From assembly GCA_017515125.1 (NCBI GenBank), contig JAFWHP010000033.1:1-12248 (forward strand): DNA of 12,248 nt. Direction: 5' to 3'. The position numbers were made by a program, and so were the translations under genes. The notes under the pieces are model-generated. The model did not search any database. It saw only the letters and a program-made list of their open reading frames with translations, and was not told the origin of the DNA. Numbering within the stretch: position 1 is the stretch's first letter; each line of letters starts with the position of its first letter. This DNA is from Candidatus Saccharimonadota bacterium (lineage in GTDB: Bacteria; Patescibacteriota; Saccharimonadia; Saccharimonadales; Saccharimonadaceae). Shown one piece after another: positions 1 through 6,737 of the stretch.

Positions 1-45
1 AATAGGCATGAAGTCACCCGCGGGTGGAAGAGTGGGTTAAGTGTT
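1..45 (+). repeat. 45-bp direct repeat, copy 1
   Basis: Positions 1-45 match 337-381 with 39 of 45 identical bases and no gap. The core is a perfect 12-bp palindrome, CACCCGCGGGTG (15-26), followed by a conserved GGGTTAAGTGTT (34-45). The palindrome is GC-rich in AT-rich surroundings. The copies are 336 bp apart, a multiple of three, and read in the same frame as VTRGW-x-x-GLSV, so a duplicated coding tail is as possible as a DNA or RNA element. Confidence 0.8.
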
Positions 46-145
46 TAGGAAACCTCAGCCCGACCTGTTGTAATTTTTATGCGGCGAGAGTTTCACTGTT
101 TCGGAAAGTCATAGGCTAGAGCGGATTGACAAGAACACTTAACTC
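34..145 (+). ncRNA. Candidate structured RNA (unrecognised)
   Basis: GGGTTAAGTGTT (34-45) pairs with AACACTTAACTC (134-145) over 12 positions with one G-U wobble (35 with 144) that would be a C-A mismatch on the other strand, favouring a plus-strand RNA. Inside it, 49-60 pairs with 83-94 as an 11-bp stem with two single-base bulges. I see no hallmark of tmRNA, RNase P RNA, SRP RNA or 6S RNA. No clear promoter or terminator is visible, and the 5' part may lie outside the window. This is inferred from pairing only. Confidence 0.3.
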
Positions 146-336
146 CTCAGCTTCCTTATAGTGAACAAAATTGTGAGATTGGAGTTCTGTGCGATTGTAA
201 CAATATCTCGGCGCTCGCAAATAGCGAAGGATACGCTAATTTGGAGTTTCATACCTCATTTCCAAAACTCGCAAAAATATGGACTTTTAGAAACGGTTGT
301 GGTATTATAATGGATAATAAGGATTTATATGAAATA

Positions 337-381
337 AATAGCTATGCCGTCACCCGCGGGTGGGAGAATGGGTTAAGTGTT
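337..381 (+). repeat. 45-bp direct repeat, copy 2
   Basis: Second copy of the repeat at 1-45, with six substitutions; the 12-bp palindrome (351-362) and GGGTTAAGTGTT (370-381) are intact. Its GGTTAAGT (371-378) can pair with ACTTAGCC (440-447) through one G-U wobble, enclosing a small hairpin GGAAT/ATTCC (417-421 with 429-433). The partner strand is different from that used by copy 1. Confidence 0.8.
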
Positions 382-441
382 CGAAAAAGCGCAAGACCAC
401 CCTCCCGCAGGCGAGAGGAATCCCAAGCATTCCAGCGAGAC

Positions 442-1137
442 TTAGCCACCTATAAGCGAAATAACCAGTAACACTGTACACGCAAAAGCTGTCGAATCGA
501 TACGGTCAAGAAATCCGCCATGTCCCTCCGAGCCACCGATCAACATTTCCAGCTTCTCGAAGAATTTATTTTTAATCAAAATCTCATTTGAATCTTTTAC
601 TTTAAATCGTCGCTTTAAGTAACTTTCGAACAAATCTCCCACTAGCGCGAGTGGCCCACAAAGCAGGAACATCCAGTCCGCCCACAAATCCCCGCCTGCG
701 GCAATCTTAATCGCAACCAGCCCGATCGACATTCCAAGACCAAGCAGAGTGCCCTCCCATGTCTTATTTTTGGATACGGTCGGGAAGGGTCGGCTCTTCC
801 CAAAGACCTTTCCGCCGAAAACTTTACCAAATAAATACGCAAAAATATCATATCCCGGTACACCGAGTATAATGTACCAGAAGTAATCTACATTGACTCG
901 GCAGACAAAAATTGAACCACAAACCAAAAATACCAACTCGAGCAAGCATAGGAAAATATTTAACGCTGTGGCACTACGCTTTTTCTTAAAAAAAGATAAG
1001 AGCTCAATCGCCGCCACAAACGCAAAAAAACCAAAGATAATCTTAAACGGAATACTGTCAAAAGTATAAAGCCCGATTAGCGCTACGACAAACATACTTA
1101 CACCCACAATAGTCCGCACCTTAAAGTTTCTGTCCAT
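442..1137 (-). CDS. cdsA: Phosphatidate cytidylyltransferase (CdsA family)
   Basis: Integral membrane enzyme that makes CDP-diacylglycerol from phosphatidic acid and CTP, the entry point to phospholipid synthesis. The 231-residue protein has several hydrophobic segments in the N-terminal two thirds, SKNKTWEG at about 122-129, and the family signature near the C-terminus: GDLFESYLKRRFKVKDS (167-183) then GHGGFLDRIDS (205-215). Odd feature: about 15 extra residues (NEILIKNKFFEKLEMLIG) separate the KDS part from the GHGG part, which are nearly adjacent in most homologues. I choose the ATG at 1137 because a TATAAT box sits six bases upstream, which makes the GTG at 1155 lie inside the promoter. 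Divergent from an acyl-CoA ligase, suggesting a shared role in lipid assembly. Family assignment is firm; the leaderless start is inference. Confidence 0.9.
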   Translation of the reverse strand: MDRNFKVRTIVGVSMFVVALIGLYTFDSIPFKIIFGFFAFVAAIELLSFFKKKRSATALNIFLCLLELVFLVCGSIFVCRVNVDYFWYIILGVPGYDIFAYLFGKVFGGKVFGKSRPFPTVSKNKTWEGTLLGLGMSIGLVAIKIAAGGDLWADWMFLLCGPLALVGDLFESYLKRRFKVKDSNEILIKNKFFEKLEMLIGGSEGHGGFLDRIDSTAFACTVLLVISLIGG

Positions 1138-1143
1138 GCTTAA

Positions 1144-1152
1144 ATTATACCA
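1144..1152 (-). promoter_or_regulatory. Extended -10 promoter of cdsA
   Basis: On the minus strand TGGTATAAT (1152 to 1144) is followed by six bases and then the ATG at 1137. Transcription starting about seven bases after the box would begin on the A of ATG, giving a leaderless mRNA. No good -35 element is seen; the TGn extension may compensate. Confidence 0.65.
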
Positions 1153-1159
1153 CACTTTA

Positions 1160-1168
1160 TGATAAAAT
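1160..1168 (+). promoter_or_regulatory. Extended -10 promoter of acyl-CoA ligase
   Basis: TGATAAAAT (1160-1168) lies seven bases before the ATG at 1176, so this transcript should also be leaderless. It is back to back with the cdsA box, with only 10 bp between the two elements, so polymerases binding one promoter would occlude the other. Confidence 0.55.
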
Positions 1169-1175
1169 AGTTAAT

Positions 1176-2909
1176 ATGCCGTTAGAATTTGTTTACAATA
1201 AAATCAGAAATACTTTGCGCAGAATCGATATGAAATTGGAGCGTGCGAAGTATAACTATATCGATAAGCTGCCTCAGGATATCCAATACCCCGAAGGCGG
1301 GCTGTACGATATAGTTTATGAATCTTCCTGTAAGTGGCCTCATAATACGGCCCTGCAGTATTTCGAAAACGAAATTACTTACAAAGATTTAATCAAAAAA
1401 ATCAACAGAGTCGCTGCCGCCCTAAAAGCCATTGGCGCCGAAAAGGGCGAGAAGATTACCGTCTGTATGCCAAATACTCCCGAGGCTATCTATATGTTCT
1501 ATGCCATCAATGAAATCGGCGCTGTTGCCAATATGGTTCATCCTCTGTCGAGTGAAAACGAAATCGAGGATTATGTTAACCAGGCCCATTCGAAAATCAT
1601 GCTCTGTATCGACATTTCTTACCCGAAGGTGGAAGCGATTATTAAGAATACCGAACTCGAGCAAGTTATCGTTGTCTCGCCGACTCGTTCTATGGATCTG
1701 TTGGTTCGCGCTATTTATAAAGTTACCAAGGGTCGCAAAAACCACATCAAGAAATCTCAGCACGTCATTACTTGGGATAGATTCCTTCAGAGAGCAGGAA
1801 AATTTATTGGTAATCCCCACGCGCGTGTTAACGCACGCGACGAGGCCGTCATTATGTATTCCGGCGGTACTACCGGTAAGCCCAAGGGTATCATTTTGAC
1901 AAATCTTAATTTCAATGCTCAGGCTCTCGGCGCGAAGTATCTCGTTCCAGAGCTTTTCAAGACTGACTATTCGTTTATGGCCTTCTTACCGATCTTCCAT
2001 CCTTTTGGGTTCGGCTGTTGTATCCATATGCCGCTCATGAATGGCGCTCGCTCCTTCCTCATTCCGCAGTTCAACCCGAAGAAATTCAAGAGTTATATCA
2101 CTAAATACAAAGTCAGTATTCTCGTCGGTGTTCCCTCGGTTTTTGAATACCTTACTCGCATCAAATTTAAAAAAGGCGTGCTAAGAACCGTCAAATATGT
2201 AGTTTCTGGCGGCGACATGATTAGTATGAGCAACAAGGAGAAAATCAATGATTTCTTACGCGCACATGGTTCAAAGGCTCTTATCGAAAACGGCTATGGT
2301 CTCACTGAGGCTTCTGGTGGCTTCATCTTTTCTCCGCTTAGCGTCGCCGAAGATCCAGATGCTATCGGCTACCCGCTTCCCGATAACGAAGTCGTGATTA
2401 TGGATTTAAAGACGCACGAGCCCGCCAAGCTTGGCTCCGACGGCGAGATATTGGTGCGCGGTCTTTCGGTCATGAAGGGCTATCTCGGCAAGCCAGAGGA
2501 AACCGCTAAAACGTTTATTAAAATCGGCACCAAGAAATACCTCCGTACTGGCGATATAGGCTATGCTGATGAGAATGGCGTAATTCACTTTCGCGCCCGT
2601 CTGAAACGCATGATTATCAGTAATGGCTATAATATCTATCCTGCCAATATTGAAGACATTACCTTGAAGTGCAAACTAGTCAAAGCTTGTGCCGCCGTCG
2701 GCCGCGAAGATAAACTGCGTGGCGAGAAAGTGGTCGTGTTCGTCGTGCCAGAAGCGGAAGCCTCCGAGCGCGCTATTAAGAAAGAACTGAACACTATCTA
2801 CAAAAAGAATCTCGCCAAATACGAGATACCTCGCGAAATCCGCTTTATCGAGGAGCTTCCCAAAACCAAGCTCGCCAAAGTCGACTTCAAAGCGCTTGAA
2901 AAGCTATAA
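1176..2909 (+). CDS. Long-chain acyl-CoA synthetase / AMP-dependent ligase
   Basis: Member of the ANL adenylating superfamily, closest in architecture to FadD-type fatty acid:CoA ligases: ATP activates a carboxylate to acyl-AMP, then transfers it to a thiol acceptor. The 577-residue protein has the P-loop YSGGTTGKPKG (228-238), YGLTEA (374-379), TGD (458-460), the hinge region around KRMIISNGYNIYPANIE (477-493) and the C-terminal lysine motif LPKTKLAKVD with K568. In that motif the usual Gly before Lys is Ala. Start at 1176 follows the leaderless -10; there is no Shine-Dalgarno before it or before the next Met (1230). Divergent from cdsA, consistent with activating host- or medium-derived fatty acids for lipid use. 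Substrate is inferred; other carboxylates or an ACP acceptor are possible. Confidence 0.88.
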   Translation: MPLEFVYNKIRNTLRRIDMKLERAKYNYIDKLPQDIQYPEGGLYDIVYESSCKWPHNTALQYFENEITYKDLIKKINRVAAALKAIGAEKGEKITVCMPNTPEAIYMFYAINEIGAVANMVHPLSSENEIEDYVNQAHSKIMLCIDISYPKVEAIIKNTELEQVIVVSPTRSMDLLVRAIYKVTKGRKNHIKKSQHVITWDRFLQRAGKFIGNPHARVNARDEAVIMYSGGTTGKPKGIILTNLNFNAQALGAKYLVPELFKTDYSFMAFLPIFHPFGFGCCIHMPLMNGARSFLIPQFNPKKFKSYITKYKVSILVGVPSVFEYLTRIKFKKGVLRTVKYVVSGGDMISMSNKEKINDFLRAHGSKALIENGYGLTEASGGFIFSPLSVAEDPDAIGYPLPDNEVVIMDLKTHEPAKLGSDGEILVRGLSVMKGYLGKPEETAKTFIKIGTKKYLRTGDIGYADENGVIHFRARLKRMIISNGYNIYPANIEDITLKCKLVKACAAVGREDKLRGEKVVVFVVPEAEASERAIKKELNTIYKKNLAKYEIPREIRFIEELPKTKLAKVDFKALEKL

Positions 2910-2965
2910 GAGTCCTTCAAACCAAACTTACCAAGGCCGACTTCAGAACGTCAAAGAAGCTACAA
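2861..2965 (+). repeat. Degenerate tandem duplication at ligase 3' end
   Basis: The last 49 bases of the ligase gene (2861-2909) match 2917-2965 at 34 of 49 positions without gaps. The offset of 56 bp is not a multiple of three, so the second copy is out of frame and lies after the stop codon. It provides most of the 50-bp space between the convergent ligase and recR genes and runs into the recR stop (2960). It looks like an old duplication of the coding tail. No terminator hairpin is evident in this gap. Confidence 0.55.
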
Positions 2966-3565
2966 ACTTGTTCGATTCTCTAGCGCCGCCGAAAGTGTAA
3001 TTTGATCAGCATAGGACAAATCAACGCCTAGCGGTAACCCCCGCGCGAGCCGGGTTAGTTTTAGGGCGGGGTTTTGTTCGTGCAAGAGTTTTTCGAGTAG
3101 CAAAGCCGTCGATTCTCCCTCGACCGAAGGATTCGTCGCGATAATCACTTCTTTGACATTATCGTCGTTAACTCGCTTAACTAGCTCTCCGATATGCAAT
3201 TGCTCTGGCGTAATCCCGTCAATCGGCGAAATCGCTCCGCCCAGTACATGATAAGTTCCTTTATAAGAATTAGTCTGCTCGATAGCATAGATATCTAAAG
3301 GCTCTTCGACCACCATGACAGTAGCTTTATCTCTCTCCGGATCGCTATAAAAAGGCGAAACTTTGTCCTTGGCATCCATCAATGCAAATGTCACTGGGCA
3401 AGACCTTACTCCGCTATGTAGACTACTCAAGGCCTCTGCGATTGTATCCGCCACTTTTTCGTTTGCATTAAAAAGGTAGTAGGCATACCTCTCCGCCGTT
3501 CTCGGCCCGACGCCTGGCAACATAGAAAGTGCTTCAACTACATTCGTTAGAGCTTGTGGTAACAT
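2960..3565 (-). CDS. recR: Recombination mediator RecR
   Basis: Cytoplasmic repair protein that, with RecO (and RecF), loads RecA at gaps. The 201-residue length is normal. Visible parts are the N-terminal helix-hairpin-helix with LPGVGPRTAERYA (16-28), the zinc-finger position (56-73), a TOPRIM domain starting around VMVVEEPLD (83-91) with YHVLGGAISPIDGI (105-118), and the C-terminal RLARGLPLGVDLSYAD (172-187). The zinc finger is degenerate: of the four expected Cys only C56 remains, the others being T59, S70 and Y73, while the flanking SDPERD is intact. It follows ybaB by 39 nt, the common ybaB-recR pairing. A GAGG lies 13 nt before the ATG, rather far for a ribosome binding site. Family call is firm. 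Confidence 0.95.
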   Translation of the reverse strand: MLPQALTNVVEALSMLPGVGPRTAERYAYYLFNANEKVADTIAEALSSLHSGVRSCPVTFALMDAKDKVSPFYSDPERDKATVMVVEEPLDIYAIEQTNSYKGTYHVLGGAISPIDGITPEQLHIGELVKRVNDDNVKEVIIATNPSVEGESTALLLEKLLHEQNPALKLTRLARGLPLGVDLSYADQITLSAALENRTSL

Positions 3566-3604
3566 AAAAAATCTTAAACCTCACTAACCGCGCCAAAATT
3601 GGTC

Positions 3605-3907
3605 TTACATTCCAAGGCCAAGGTTACCAAGCCCGCCCATTAGCGGCTTCATCTTTTCGGTTGCGATTTCCTGTGCTTTAGCAAAACCGTCACGCATACA
3701 GTTTTCTATCCAGCGCTCCAATTCATGAATGTCATCAAGGTCAACTTTCTCCGGGTCGATCTTTACCTTTTTGACTTTCAACTCGGCATTAATCTGCACG
3801 ACTACCGCGCCATCTCCGGCTTCTACTTCAACAATCTCGTTCTTAAGCTCCTTCTGAGCCTTCCGAAGCTGGTTGAGCAGCTTCATTTGATCCATTTTCT
3901 GTCCCAT
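3605..3907 (-). CDS. ybaB: YbaB/EbfC nucleoid-associated protein
   Basis: Small DNA-binding nucleoid protein of the YbaB/EbfC family, 100 residues, typical size. The N-terminal helix (QMKLLNQLRKAQKELKNE, 7-24), the VEVEAGDGAVVVQINAELKV strand region (26-45) and the C-terminal helix followed by a Gly/Met-rich tail are characteristic. The start at 3907 is set by AAGGAG (3919 to 3914) six bases upstream; the TTG at 3925 lies before that site and is rejected. Its first 65 nt overlap, in another frame of the same strand, the end of the upstream membrane-protein gene. The classic partner recR follows directly; dnaX, the usual upstream neighbour, is two genes away. Confidence 0.93.
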   Translation of the reverse strand: MGQKMDQMKLLNQLRKAQKELKNEIVEVEAGDGAVVVQINAELKVKKVKIDPEKVDLDDIHELERWIENCMRDGFAKAQEIATEKMKPLMGGLGNLGLGM

Positions 3908-5348
3908 TTTGTTCTCCTTTATCAATATATGTATATAGATATATTATATCAGAATTATCGCGGAGTGGCGAGGTAATAATTCTCGAAATCGTATAGCCCT
4001 GCGTATTCTCTGGTAACCGACCAAGCATGGCTATTTCGGAAGCCTCCGGAACCTTATCAAAAACCTTAATGTCGCTCTTCTCTTCTAAGATTTTATAAAA
4101 ATCATAATGGTCCGCCACTACTAAGTTTTGATTCGTTAGATTCTCCTTAATAATGTTTATGTCGTAAGAAAACGCATCTGCCACATTGGGGTTGTATCGA
4201 TAGCCATAGAAGTATTGTAAGAGGCTCGGAGTAATGATAATCCCAAACAAAACTGTAAGTGGCAGCAGTGCGGAAATCCTCGCATAGGGATTTTCTGGAA
4301 ACAACCCATACCATTTTTCCAGCAAATATTTCACGCCATGTGCTGTCAGAATTGAGAATGGCAATATTAAGAAAACCACATTCTCGGGGCTAAAGCCCGT
4401 AATGGCAACACAGAATACCAGAAGCGACGAGGCAATCGAATTTCTGGAGGCAAAGAACCCTTTAGTCGTAGAAAAAAGACCAATCAGCGCTAAGGCAAAA
4501 ATCGGTAAACTAATCAATGGAGAAAGTAGGACTCCTTCGATTCCTCCATGCCAAGCAAAAACCGGTGCGAACCCTTGGGCTATATTTGCGAAATAATGCG
4601 CAAATTCAAAGTTCTCACTCGCAAGCAACTGCTTGACTGTAACTGGATGGTGGGCGATACTGATGCCAAGCAGCGTAAACCCAGCGATTATCATAAAAAC
4701 GACAAGTAACAACGGTAGTTTTGGTAAATTCTTCACTATAAATCTCAGATGCGGTTGAAGCATCACGAACAGTACGCAGAAAATCGCAAAATAAATCATA
4801 TATGGAGTAAAAATAGATAGTAGCATTGCAATGGCGAAAGCAAAGCTATAAAGCGGCTTAGGTCGCTTCTCTCCTTGTATCTTTGAGCCTAGCCACAGGA
4901 GTAAGGTTGGCCAAAAAACAATCATAATAAGTGGTGTTCCCGATCCAGCCAAAAACAAGAAAGGCGTTGAAAGCACAATGAGGCATGACGACAGAAGCGA
5001 TACATTGCTTTTAAACCATCTATTTAGTAGTAATATCAGCATCAGACCAAGTAGCAATCCAACTAAAATACTCGGCAGTTTCACGCTAAATGACGAAAGC
5101 CCCAAAAACATAATCGCAAACTTTTGGACAATTCTGTATGGCAGATCAACTAAATCTCCATTCAAGATTCCATCCCGCCCCAGGTAGTAGGAATTCGTCG
5201 CTGACTCCATTTCGGCTTCCGAAAGGCCAGTCTGCGCAAAAAGTGGTAAAGAAACCAAAAGCCCCACAAAAGCCAACCCTAATATGACATAGCCAATTAT
5301 AAACCTATACCGATATAAAAATAATTTAGAAATTACAATTTTCTTCAC
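3843..5348 (-). CDS. GT-C-like polytopic membrane protein (PMT/ArnT-like)
   Basis: Very hydrophobic 501-residue protein with about ten membrane segments and a soluble C-terminal part from about residue 380. The first outer loop carries LSEAEMESATNS (42-53), where GT-C glycosyltransferases place catalytic acidic residues, followed by FLGLSSFSVKLPSIL (81-95), which resembles the (F/L)G-x-S-x-(F/L)-x-V-R/K-LPS segment of the PMT/ArnT group. It probably moves a sugar from a lipid carrier to an envelope acceptor; substrate unknown. The start is the GTG at 5348, six bases after a TGATATAAT box; the overlapping ATG at 5350 is followed at once by a stop. The last 21 codons overlap ybaB and encode a Gly/Glu/Asn/Ser-rich tail. 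Glycosyltransferase activity is inference from the fold signature. Confidence 0.7.
   Translation of the reverse strand: MKKIVISKLFLYRYRFIIGYVILGLAFVGLLVSLPLFAQTGLSEAEMESATNSYYLGRDGILNGDLVDLPYRIVQKFAIMFLGLSSFSVKLPSILVGLLLGLMLILLLNRWFKSNVSLLSSCLIVLSTPFLFLAGSGTPLIMIVFWPTLLLWLGSKIQGEKRPKPLYSFAFAIAMLLSIFTPYMIYFAIFCVLFVMLQPHLRFIVKNLPKLPLLLVVFMIIAGFTLLGISIAHHPVTVKQLLASENFEFAHYFANIAQGFAPVFAWHGGIEGVLLSPLISLPIFALALIGLFSTTKGFFASRNSIASSLLVFCVAITGFSPENVVFLILPFSILTAHGVKYLLEKWYGLFPENPYARISALLPLTVLFGIIITPSLLQYFYGYRYNPNVADAFSYDINIIKENLTNQNLVVADHYDFYKILEEKSDIKVFDKVPEASEIAMLGRLPENTQGYTISRIITSPLRDNSDIIYLYTYIDKGEQNGTENGSNEAAQPASEGSEGA
3914..3919 (-). promoter_or_regulatory. Ribosome binding site of ybaB
   Basis: AAGGAG on the minus strand, six bases before the ATG at 3907. 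It decides the start, and shows that this genome uses Shine-Dalgarno sites when a leader exists, in contrast to the leaderless genes in the window. Confidence 0.85.
3943..3951 (-). promoter_or_regulatory. Extended -10 promoter of ybaB-recR
   Basis: TGATATAAT (3951 to 3943) lies inside the 3' end of the upstream membrane-protein gene. Transcription would start near 3936, leaving a leader of about 29 nt that contains the AAGGAG site. This would give ybaB-recR its own promoter within the cluster. Confidence 0.6.
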
Positions 5349-5354
5349 ATAAGT

Positions 5355-5363
5355 ATTATATCA
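5355..5363 (-). promoter_or_regulatory. Extended -10 promoter of GT-C-like gene
   Basis: TGATATAAT (5363 to 5355) is followed by six bases and the GTG start at 5348, so the mRNA should be leaderless. The TGA of the extended -10 is also the stop codon of dnaB (5363-5361), so one triplet serves both roles. Confidence 0.65.
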
Positions 5364-6737
5364 TTGTTCATGCGTAGTATCAAGCGACATAAATCTGAGT
5401 AATTCTGGATGGAAGTATAATTCGATTTTGCCAACCGCACCATGGCGGTGTTTTTGAATCAGCAACTCTGTGATATGAGTTTCTTCATAGTTGTCGTCGT
5501 TTTGTCGATAGTAATCGGGCCGGTGTAAAAACATTACGAGGTCTGCGTCCTGCTCGATAGACCCAGATTCACGCAAATCCGACAATACCGGTCTCGGATC
5601 ATCTCGTCCAGTTACGTTACGAGAAAGCTGTGCTAGCGCAATAACCGGAATCTTAAGCTCACGTGCCAGGATTTTCAGGCCACGCGAAATCTCCGTCACC
5701 TCCTGCACGCGGTTCCCAGCATATCTATCGGACCCGGAAATTAGCTGCAAATAGTCCACAATTACAATTCCAATATCATGATCGTGCATGGCTCGCCGCG
5801 CTTTATTTCTAAGTTCCATAATCGTCATTGAGCTAGTATCGTCAATATAAATCGGTATCTCGTCCATTTCGCTAAGTGCGTCGCCAATTTTCTGGAACTC
5901 TTCCTCCGAGAGATTCCCCGTGCGCATTTTCCAGTTATCGACGCCCGAAACGTCGGAAATCATCCTATCCACAATTTCGTTAGCGCCCATCTCCATAGAA
6001 AAGAAAAGTACGCCCTTGTTATTTATGCTAGCAATATTATATGCCAAGTTTTGCGCAAAAGTCGTTTTACCCATTGCTGGACGCGCACCGATAATCACTA
6101 AATCGCCTTTCTGGAAACCGGCTGTTTTTTTATCTAAATCTCGAAAGCCCGTCTTTAGTCCTCTGAGCGCCCCTTTGTTTTTGTGCAACTCTTCAATCCT
6201 ATCAAAGGCATCTGCAAGGAGCTCATCCATGGCTACATAGTCACTCTTTACTACCTTATCGGAAACTTCAAACAAATCCTTTTCTGCGCCACCGATCAAA
6301 CCGTCAACATCCGCATCATCATCATAAGCTTTATTCGCAATTTCGTTTCCAGCCTTAATCAACCGTCGTCTAACCGAAGCGCGCTCGATAATATCGGCAT
6401 AGGCCTTAGCATGAGATGCGGCTGGGACAAAGTTGGATAATTCCGCCAAGTATGGTGCTCCGCCCACGTCCTTTAGGGCCTTCTTGGACTTTAGCGCTGC
6501 CGTAAGAGTCAGCAAGTCAATCGGCTTATGCTGATCATATAAATCCGACATTGCGTCGAATATTATTTCGTGACGTTTTTCGTAAAAATCCCGCGGTTTT
6601 AGAATTGTTAGTATCTCTGCCATCACGCCATCCTGCAGCATAATGGCTCCAAGTAAAGATTTTTCCGCAACTAAATCCTGTGGCGGCACGCGACCGCCAT
6701 ACGCATCACTATTAGAATGGGTTTGTTCCTCCGTCAT
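5361..6737 (-). CDS. dnaB: Replicative DNA helicase DnaB
   Basis: Hexameric 5'-3' helicase that unwinds DNA at the replication fork. The 458-residue protein is of normal length and has no intein. The N-terminal domain starts at PPQDLVAEKSLLGAIM (18-33); the RecA-like domain has Walker A GARPAMGKT (217-225), Walker B IVIVDYLQLI (324-333), the AQLSRNV segment (369-375) and SDLRESGSIEQDADLVMFL (386-404). The ATG at 6737 is preceded by a strong GGAGGAGAGG site with six bases spacing. It overlaps the end of dnaX by 26 nt and has its own TGATATAAT promoter within dnaX. Placement of dnaB between dnaX and ybaB-recR is not the common order. Confidence 0.97.
   Translation of the reverse strand: MTEEQTHSNSDAYGGRVPPQDLVAEKSLLGAIMLQDGVMAEILTILKPRDFYEKRHEIIFDAMSDLYDQHKPIDLLTLTAALKSKKALKDVGGAPYLAELSNFVPAASHAKAYADIIERASVRRRLIKAGNEIANKAYDDDADVDGLIGGAEKDLFEVSDKVVKSDYVAMDELLADAFDRIEELHKNKGALRGLKTGFRDLDKKTAGFQKGDLVIIGARPAMGKTTFAQNLAYNIASINNKGVLFFSMEMGANEIVDRMISDVSGVDNWKMRTGNLSEEEFQKIGDALSEMDEIPIYIDDTSSMTIMELRNKARRAMHDHDIGIVIVDYLQLISGSDRYAGNRVQEVTEISRGLKILARELKIPVIALAQLSRNVTGRDDPRPVLSDLRESGSIEQDADLVMFLHRPDYYRQNDDNYEETHITELLIQKHRHGAVGKIELYFHPELLRFMSLDTTHEQ

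Larger units (their letters stand above)
1..441. other. Left-edge region without a confident gene
   Basis: No protein family is recognisable here. The stretch holds two copies of a 45-bp repeat (1-45 and 337-381), a long-range stem (34-45 with 134-145) and a bulged stem (49-60 with 83-94), listed separately. In frame 1 the first repeat reads as the tail of an ORF (VTRGWKSGLSV, stop at 46-48), so the left edge could carry the 3' end of an upstream plus-strand gene. An ORF containing the second copy (from ATG 310 to 471) has no Shine-Dalgarno and overlaps the end of the cytidylyltransferase gene, so I do not call it. A TATAAT occurs at 306-311 but nothing convincing follows it. Confidence 0.5.

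Noticed and set aside
370..400. GGGTTAAGT followed by AGCGCAA, resembling a conserved 16S rRNA stretch
   Set aside because: The match is limited to two short strings and nothing around it looks like 16S rRNA; coincidence is likelier than an rRNA fragment.
310..471. ORF from ATG 310 into the end of cdsA
   Set aside because: No ribosome binding site, overlaps a confident gene on the other strand, and its basic Arg/Ser-rich tail looks like chance reading.
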